Shown here piece by piece: positions 57,186-64,000 of a stretch of DNA of 64,000 bases; the stretch's first letter is position 1; every line of letters starts with the position of its first letter. The position numbers and the translations under genes are program-made. Source of the DNA: Piezodorus guildinii (Eukaryota; Arthropoda; Insecta; Hemiptera; Pentatomidae); assembly GCA_023052935.1 (NCBI GenBank), contig CM041294.1, forward strand, positions 17,180,635 through 17,244,634. Direction: 5' to 3'. Below the pieces are notes generated by a model. That model saw nothing but the letters and a program-made list of their open reading frames with translations, searched no databases and had not been told where the DNA came from.

Positions 57186-57592
57186 CACATGCAACATCTT
57201 TGTGGTTTTCTGTAGCTGGAAGTATCTAGTGTACAGACCTACGTGTTCAGGGAGTCGAAAGTGTAAATAGAATTTTTAATGTCTTTTTCTCATGTCAACA
57301 GAAATATTTGACAGTTCTTTTGTTATATTTATATATGAAGAGTTGTTTCAGTCATTTAAAAAATCAAAATAAATTTAAACATATATTTTTCTTGTAAAGG
57401 AATACATAATTTTAAATAAAACTTCAATATTTGATTTTCCTCTTCCATTGTCATAATGTGTTAAGAAATTATTATAAAAATTCTTTTTAACGCTTCAGGG
57501 TCCAACTCATCTCTAAACTATCATAATTATTAAGGTTGATTTTGGGCTGAATAATTCTTCCATTAATACTCATTTTTTTATTTCATCAGTAT

Positions 57593-57621
57593 GACGTTTC
57601 GGGATATTCTCCCATCTTCAG
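57593..57621 (-). ncRNA. Hammerhead-ribozyme-like motif, intact core
   Basis: The minus strand reads CTGAAGA, TGGGAGAATATCCC (4-bp GGGA/TCCC stem II), GAAAC, GTC. Both core boxes and the cleavage triplet are intact. Helix I from flanks is weak, so dimer-type folding would be needed. Confidence 0.65.
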
Positions 57622-58203
57622 AAGTCTACAAAAATTATATTAAGCAATTACCATCAAATTAAAAATTACTATAATGAAGTGAATGGTTTAAAATTTTTTA
57701 TAAATTAGGTGTCAATTGATAACAAAATTTTAAAACTATTAAATAACCTATTTTAAAATCATAAGGAGGCATTAAAAGCAAAAATTTAACAATGTTACAT
57801 AGTACTTAGTTAAATAAATAAATAAATATTATAAAATTACCTTGTTATATATTCAGAACTCACAGCATTTTCACTAATACACACATTTAACTAGGTAAAT
57901 TAGTAAAAATGAAGTCAACATTTAAAAACATCAGATCTGAGCAAGAGTATTGCTCAGATCTTTGTCCTCAACTGGATTAAGGATTAGACCAATTTTTAAC
58001 TTGTATATGGTTATTATTATTTCATATTGTGAAATTCTTTAAAACATTTATTATTAATTATTTATATTATATTTTTAATTTTTTAATTAAATCAGAGTGG
58101 TGGTAACTTAAATGTCTTGAGTCAGTTTTAAAATTCGCGGTTTTATCTATATTTTTATTGATATATATAGCCTTTATGGTTTTTCTATTTTGTTTATTTT
58201 TGA

Positions 58204-58483
58204 CTATTTCCAAATTTGTGGTCTATTGAGATCAAACTTATGTTTTAAATGTATGCTATGTTGTGATAAAGCAGTTGTATTTATATTTTTACTGTTGTTA
58301 CAATTACTTTTGTGCTGTTTAGTTCTAGTACTAACTTTTTTGGACGTTTCCCCTATGTAACATTTTTCACAGTCCAGACAATTTATTTTGTATACAACAT
58401 TTAATTTGTCTTCATTACTTATAGGGTCTTTTGTACTGGTGAGGAATTTTTGAGATTTATTATGGTTATATTCAGCCCAAAAT
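58204..58483 (-). pseudogene. GIY-YIG endonuclease fragment of a Penelope-like element
   Basis: About 90 open codons ending in TAG: LNVVYKINCLDCEKCYIGET, then KKVSTRTKQHKSNC and ALSQHSIHLKHKFDLNRPQI. VYKI-x10-CYIG corresponds to the GIY and YIG halves. The Arg in the following helix (STRTKQH) and the Cys-x2-Cys...His pattern are those of Penelope-like proteins, where this domain nicks target DNA. Only the C-terminal domain remains, starting right inside the inverted end, so it cannot act alone. Confidence 0.8.
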
Positions 58484-58498
58484 CAACCTTAATAATTA

Positions 58499-59652
58499 AA
58501 TGAGCTCTTCCTTGTTTGGAATATATTGATACTATCATAATTATTTCCTAAATTACAAAATATATGCCCATTATACTTATCATGGTTCATTGCCATACGA
58601 TTATTACATAGGCTAATATTTATTTTTTCGAATTGATAATTACTTTAATGATATATTTCAAAGATGGAATGTCGTGAATATAGAGGGATTTGTATGATCA
58701 ATTACGATAGTGAAAAAAGTAGTTCTTTGTTTCAAACTAATATTAAATGTATTTTAAGTATTCCCTTCAATAATGGAAAATTTTTAAATCATACTATTAC
58801 TTTTAATACAATTTTAAAATCAATCATTTATTTTCGATGGGTTTTTTGTCACTCAGCATATCCTTACACAATATCATTTATAATTTTGTTATTATTAGTC
58901 TTATTTTAGCAAAGACAAGTTTGTTAACTGTTTAAGTGTTCTTTCAAAGTGAGTAATATCCTCATAGGTCTATGTAAGGCACTATATTGTCTCAACTTGG
59001 CAAGAACTATAAATTCTTGAAGCCTAGCCTAAACAGAATCGCTTATTTATTGACTGAATCTCAAAATACGTAGAAAAGCTATTGCGGATTATTGGTTTGT
59101 GCAAAAATAGGAATGGTATTCCTCTTTATTTTGACCTAGCTGCACAGAACCCTTTTTTTTTAACAAACACTGACAAAGAAATATTATTTTTAAATCTTGC
59201 TCTATAGCTACATTGTCTTGTCCATACTGAGTTATGGCAACGACCGCAAGGGATATGAAAGGACTTTTTTTTCCGGAGCGTTAGCGAATGTAACCTATAT
59301 CATCCCTTTAACCGGGGATGTGATTTTTTCAAAAAGTCCATTCTTTCCTTTAATGAAAGCTGAAGGGGTGGTATTGGTCCGCTAAATTAGGAGATATGAC
59401 TTTCAAGGTAGAAAAACCAACATATCACTTTCCCCATTGTTTAGTCCTAACGAAGCTAATAACGCTGTTTTTTTCAGTTGTTTTTTTTTTTGGTCTGGTC
59501 AGTTTTTTTGTTTTTTTTACACAGTTATATATGGTCATATTGATAGTGATTAATATTCCTTTATGCATTTTACGCATATAGCATTGGCGGTGGAAAAATA
59601 TATACGTAATCCTAAATAAAGTTTTTATATATACAATAATAAGAGGATAAAG
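58499..59652. other. Intergenic, no supported gene
   Basis: AT-rich with two small frames of no recognised content. Confidence 0.4.
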
Positions 59653-60540
59653 TCTGGTGCGGGCACACACGACTTTAACTTACCTCCATTTTTAAAATGA
59701 ATAAAAGAATTTTCAAAAACAGTTAGAGATAAAAATACGTGAAACTATTAAGAAATTAATTAAATTAAATTTCTATAGAAATATGTTTTTTATTAAAAAA
59801 TCTATTACATTATTATCTAAAATAATCAGTTATATGTTCATTTGACCACTCTCTATTAACTTTTAAAAGCTTGAGTATGAGATAATATTTTTTCTAAAAT
59901 CTTTAGCTTTCCAACGGTATATCATACATGTATATTACTGCTCTTATATAAAAAAACGAAAAATTGCATTAAAAAAATATTTTTTCTGTTTTTTCCTTTA
60001 GTTGGGTATCGAATTCATTCAATTTATATATTTACCTGTTTTTCATCAGCGTTAACAAGATAATATAGTTATTTTTATTCAATCAACAAAATTAAAGGTA
60101 CTTTATTGAAAGAAAATTGAAAATATCGGCATTTAAGCCCTGTCAGACCATTTTAATCAGAATAAAACCTACCTTATATTAAAGCACTTTAAATGTTACA
60201 TCGATATAGCGAGTTTAATCAAAATCGTCGGAACTGTTTTTGAGAAAATCGAAAAATGGTGCAATATGCATGGTTTAATGTAGCTCTTCTGGTAAGCTTA
60301 TTTTGATGAAAAAGATGTTGTAACGTCTCGGGCGTATAGTTGTCTTAATTATAAAATTTCAGTTTCATAGGACTTACCGTTTCCGCCCGGGAGTTACCAC
60401 ACACACACACACAGACCTTTTTGCGGGACTTGGTTATTTGGACTCAGGGGACCCTAAAACGTGTATTTCCGTTGAAAACTGGAATTCGAAAATTTTCACG
60501 ATCTCAATACTTCCCCTTACTATATATAGTAAGTGAAAGT
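59653..60540 (-). mobile_element. Helentron-like element, best-preserved ends
   Basis: 888 bp. The left end (plus) is TCTGGTGCGGGCACACACGA with subterminal ACTTTAACTTACC. The right end has the perfect palindrome CTTACTATATATAGTAAG (60516-60533) followed by TGAAAGT. A short (AC)n at 60400 and GTTTCCGCCCGGGAGTTACC are the internal marks. Confidence 0.88.
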
Positions 60541-61046
60541 AAAAGATCTAATGAGGCAATAATTAGCTTGTATTATAAAAAATAAAGTTAATTGTTAAAA
60601 GCACAAAGAAACCTTACTACATTGTTCAAACGATCTTGAAAAAATGTGGTAGTAGTCCCTATGGCATTGCGGGAACTAGAATAGTCTTTAAGATAGAATC
60701 CAAGAGTTCTTGTTGTCGGTGGGAGGAGAGGGTTGAGGGGCGAGGAGGAGGGAAAATTGGAGTGGGGGGAGAGGAAAGAGGAATGCTTCCTCCTTAGGAG
60801 CAATTTTCCGGCTTTAAACGGTCTCTAACTATGACCTCATTTACCACAGCGAAGGAAAACTCATGGTTTGACCTGGGCTCTCTCAGATATAATTGTCCGG
60901 CTACTTAAGGAAAACATATTTTCTAAAGCGAAATCTCTCGATTTATATTTATCTGAGAGACGTTTCTGAAACGGGCCGAATAAAAATTAGGTTGTTTATC
61001 ATAAAATGTTTTTTTTAATGGTTATATATTAGTGGATAGTGGATTT
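60541..61046. other. Unassigned, with a C/T-rich island
   Basis: 60640-60960 is less AT-rich, with a minus-strand pyrimidine-rich run. It could be a regulatory or untranslated exon; no evidence decides. Confidence 0.3.
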
Positions 61047-61935
61047 ATAGTGTCAGAATCGGAGAATCAAAACCAATTCCAACAAATCCCACATGGAAAC
61101 ATTTCAAAGTCCGTTTAGGAACTGTATACTCCACGTCCCCACTTAAAGGTTAAATTTTTAACTCTAACTTTATTTAGGAGTTTTTAAATTTATTTTAACT
61201 ACAGAGGTATGTTGATGACACTTGTGTGTTATCATTTAATAACGATTCAACTATTGCCTCTCAAACTCTTCAATCCCACATCAGAGACCTTGAGGTATGG
61301 TGTCAGAATTGGAGAATCAAAATCAATTCCAACAAATCCTACCAAATTACCTTTACCCTTCGTCGAAACCTATGACATCCTGCTCTACAGTGTTCTTTAA
61401 TGATATTCCGCTTGTCCCGGTTGAACAGATTCGCTATCAAGACTGAAACGACAAGAAACTGCCCAACGCTTTCGCTTACTTCAACACTTCCTGGACAGAC
61501 GCTCTAACCTTCCACTTAACTACAAAAGGCTCATCTATATCACCACCATAAGGCCTATCTGGGCGTACGGAGTTGAGCTTTGGCTAAACCATCCAATTCT
61601 TCCCGTATTCAATCCTTACAATCCAACAAACTCATCTATAAAGACCTTAATGTCCCATATGTTGCTGATTTGGCCCGTACGAGGTACCATTCCTTCCATG
61701 ACAAACCCCACTCCCACATTAACCCACTAGTTTCAATCCTTGCTTCCTCTTCCATTCCTGACAATCCTCCGGGGTGAAAAAAATATGGCCTCGATACCTT
61801 CTAATGTAGATTACCTAGTGGAATGCTGTCAATGGGCATATTCTCTCCATGTATATTATCTATATTGTTAGCTAATTTACTTGATGTATTTACTAATACA
61901 GTTGTAAATTTAAATAAATTGATAACAAAAAAAAA
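61047..61935 (+). pseudogene. Jockey-like RT to 3' end fragment
   Basis: From about 61207 the catalytic motif reads YVDDTCVLSF, then SHIRDLEVWCQNWRIKINSN, and after frame breaks KPSNSSRIQSLQS, DLNVPYVADLARTRYHSF and NPLVSILASSSIPDNPPG. A 3' UTR and an A tail at 61927 follow. A separate short repeat of the WCQNWRIK region lies at 61047-61090. A deletion removed the segment around ILRKILNAPYFV. It is inactive, but it is the only member here reaching the catalytic motif. Confidence 0.85.
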
Positions 61936-62177
61936 ATATTTCCGATAAGGAAAATTGGGTTAACAAAATTTGCTGTGTGTAAGGCGATGAAGTGTGATTT
62001 GTGTAACAAGAAAGTGTGATTTTCTCGGTTACGAACCGGAAATTTTGGCTTGAAGGACCCAAAGCGCTGGTCCATCAACTAACTGTTGATGATAACAAAA
62101 TTCCAAAAATTACCTGAAAGATGGCAACATGCAATAGCTTAAAATGGGTCATACATAATTGATAATCATATTTTTGA

Positions 62178-62182
<5 letters not shown>

Positions 62183-62241
<59 letters not shown>
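62183..62241. repeat. Compound CT / TA microsatellite
   Basis: (CT)n directly followed by (TA)n. Confidence 0.92.
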
Positions 62242-62244
<3 letters not shown>

Positions 62245-62605
62245 CATATACGCTACGAACTTACCTATTAACCTTAGGCTCAAACCATTCTTTACTTAAC
62301 TTAAAGTGGATTCTAGTTAAATATTAGATTTATAATTTACATATGATATTTATATATAGAAATACTTTTTTATGAAAATATTATTTGTTTTTGATTATCA
62401 TTGGTAATAATACTAGGAGCAGCATAGTCATGTAGATTGAGCATAAGTGTTCTGTTCCCCTGGTTCCTGATATAAATTATTATTACAGAATTATAATACT
62501 TATTATGAAGTGACAATGGTTGACTGTGTGTATATATGAGAGAAATTGGTTCTGGGTGCAGTCAATTTAACACACAATTCAGCGTAAATTTAATTTATTG
62601 GTACC

Positions 62606-62638
62606 GACGTTATGGCTTAAATTATAGGCCTTCTTCAG
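62606..62638 (-). ncRNA. Hammerhead-like motif, defective
   Basis: CTGAAGA is present, but the GAAAC box reads ATAAC, so the catalytic core is broken. Confidence 0.5.
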
Positions 62639-62853
62639 AGCTATAAGAAAAAAAATACACATATCTGATTTAAGTGCTCTCACCTACATTATAACCAGTT
62701 TTTAACATGTCAAAAATTACGATAAATATTCAAAAATAAATATAAGAAAAAAAAATTAAATATTCATTTCTTTAATGTTTGGTTTGATTTCATTGTTACC
62801 CTTAATTCTAGTTCCTCTTTTCCCAACCCAGGGCACCATAATTACTTAATTAT

Positions 62854-62991
<138 letters not shown>

Positions 62992-63233
62992 TTTTTTTTT
63001 TCTTCATACATTAAAAGTTAACTACAATTAATTAATTAAAACTGTAAAATATAACACAACTTTTATTAAAATGTCTTCCCCCTTTTGTTTTTGGAAATTA
63101 TTACATTTATCAGTTGTCATTACTACTATTTCACTTTGTTTGTAATCTTCAGTATAATTTAGTTTTCTTATCATCTTTATATATTGTATTCCAATGCTGG
63201 CTGTTATCTTTGTTTTTGGTTTTTCTTATAGCC

Positions 63234-63266
63234 CTGAACAAGGCCTATAATTTAGGCCGAAACGTC
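63234..63266 (+). ncRNA. Hammerhead-like motif, one core change
   Basis: CTGAACA, perfect 6-bp stem II (GGCCTA/TAGGCC), GAAAC, GTC, with GCC/GGC helix I. The G8 position of CUGANGA is C, which should abolish cleavage. Confidence 0.55.
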
Positions 63267-63384
63267 GGCACCAATAAATTAAGTTTACGCTTAATTGTGT
63301 GTTAAATGGACTGCACCCTGAACCAATTTCTCTCATATAATATTTATTCTTTAATTTTATAAAAAATAAAAAATATTTATTCTT

Positions 63385-63590
63385 TAATTTTAGCCCTGGA
63401 ATGACCCTCAGGTATGGAAACCCTCCTGGGGGCACACCCAGCCTCTCTGAAGTGGGTTCCCGCAAATAAGGGTAAACAATTTATGGTGGAGTGTGATGTA
63501 GGTCTGATACAATTACGGCCTTTCAGAGCCGTTGAAACAATACGTATCTCAATAAATTCTAAATCCAATACCCTTCAAGGCTTGTAAAAA
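63385..63590 (+). mobile_element. SINE-related fragment
   Basis: ACCCTCCTGGGGGCACACCC and TCTGAAGTGGGTTCCCGC follow the body of the 49.5 kb SINE in its complementary strand. No tRNA-like head is seen. Confidence 0.4.
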
Positions 63591-63661
63591 AAAATAAAAA
63601 TAAAAAAAAATAAAAAATAAATAATAAATAATAATAATAAAAATAAAATAATAAATAATAA

Positions 63662-63666
<5 letters not shown>

Positions 63667-63702
<36 letters not shown>
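63667..63702. repeat. TA tract inside AAT-rich simple sequence
   Basis: (TA)n flanked by (AAT)n-like repeats on both sides. Confidence 0.9.
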
Positions 63703-63705
<3 letters not shown>

Positions 63706-64000
63706 TTATTATTAATAGAATTTAAGTAATAGATAACTTTTTGAAATAGATCACTCTACTTTGATCAGTATTTTTAGTCAAGCATGTAGATGCTGATTCC
63801 AAATTCTACCCGGCCGAAGTTACCGCCTTCAAACTTCACTTATTCAGGACATTTCGCAAGTTATTAGCGAGGCAAGAATTTTAAAGTCTTCCTGGAGAGC
63901 TCATTAAATGTGTTGAGATTGTATGCCTTTGAGACATAAGCGACAGAAATAAGAGCGATTATTTTAAACTCGAGCCCTGAGGGAAATTATACATGGCTTT
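63703..64000. other. Right edge, nothing recognised
   Basis: Moderately AT-rich sequence without a supported feature. Confidence 0.4.

Larger units (their letters stand above)
57524..58498 (-). mobile_element. Penelope-like remnant with 30-bp inverted ends
   Basis: A perfect 30-bp inverted repeat, starting TAATTATTAAGGTTGATTTT from both ends, bounds 975 bp. Inside, on the minus strand, are a GIY-YIG coding remnant and then a hammerhead-like motif. That is the order GIY-YIG then terminal repeat expected at the 3' end of a Penelope-like element. The reverse transcriptase is missing. Confidence 0.7.

Overview
The window looks like AT-rich nuclear DNA of an arthropod, most likely an insect. It has one widely spaced multi-exon gene, long TA microsatellites, tRNA-derived SINEs, and non-LTR, Penelope-like, Ty3/gypsy, mariner and Helentron-like elements side by side. 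The species cannot be named from the sequence. There is no bacterial-style operon and no CRISPR array.

Host gene: four exons on the minus strand (34581-34445, 30292-30136, 27732-26456, 19971-19695) join in phase. They give the last ~615 residues of a type I membrane protein: three CUB-like domains, one LDL-receptor class A module split by an intron, one membrane helix and a short basic tail. The 5' end, including the signal peptide, is not seen. The introns (about 4.2, 2.4 and 6.5 kb) are full of transposon debris. The domain order resembles CUB/LDLa receptor-auxiliary proteins such as LEV-10 and Neto, but orthology is not proven.

Left edge (1-5.7 kb): about nine tandem copies of a 560-579 bp unit run off the window and end in one full-length ~900 bp unit. 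The same element lies dispersed at 22.7, 31.1, 36.8, 50.0, 51.6 and 59.7 kb. It has an 18-20 bp palindrome, subterminal inverted repeats and a (TG)n block, which resembles non-autonomous Helentrons (HINEs). The array looks like satellite DNA born from that transposon.

5.7-15 kb: decayed non-LTR retrotransposons of jockey-like, RTE-like and RNase-H-bearing types. 19-37 kb: the host gene, with a mariner, jockey fragments, a piggyBac-like MITE, Helentron-like copies and a hAT-like MITE. The hAT-like MITE's 8-bp target site can be checked against its own unoccupied target. 38.7-45.2 kb: a young complete Ty3/gypsy element with identical 181-bp LTRs and a tRNA-Phe primer site, in which gag and pol share one frame separated only by UGA. 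It sits inside a TA microsatellite next to a second mariner. 47-64 kb: SINEs, RTE-like remnants, more Helentron-like copies and Penelope-like remnants. The Penelope-like pieces carry hammerhead-ribozyme-like motifs at five sites, and one has a recognisable GIY-YIG coding remnant.

Only the CUB/LDLa gene is a credible host gene. Apart from the intact gypsy element, the coding sequence seen is broken transposon sequence.
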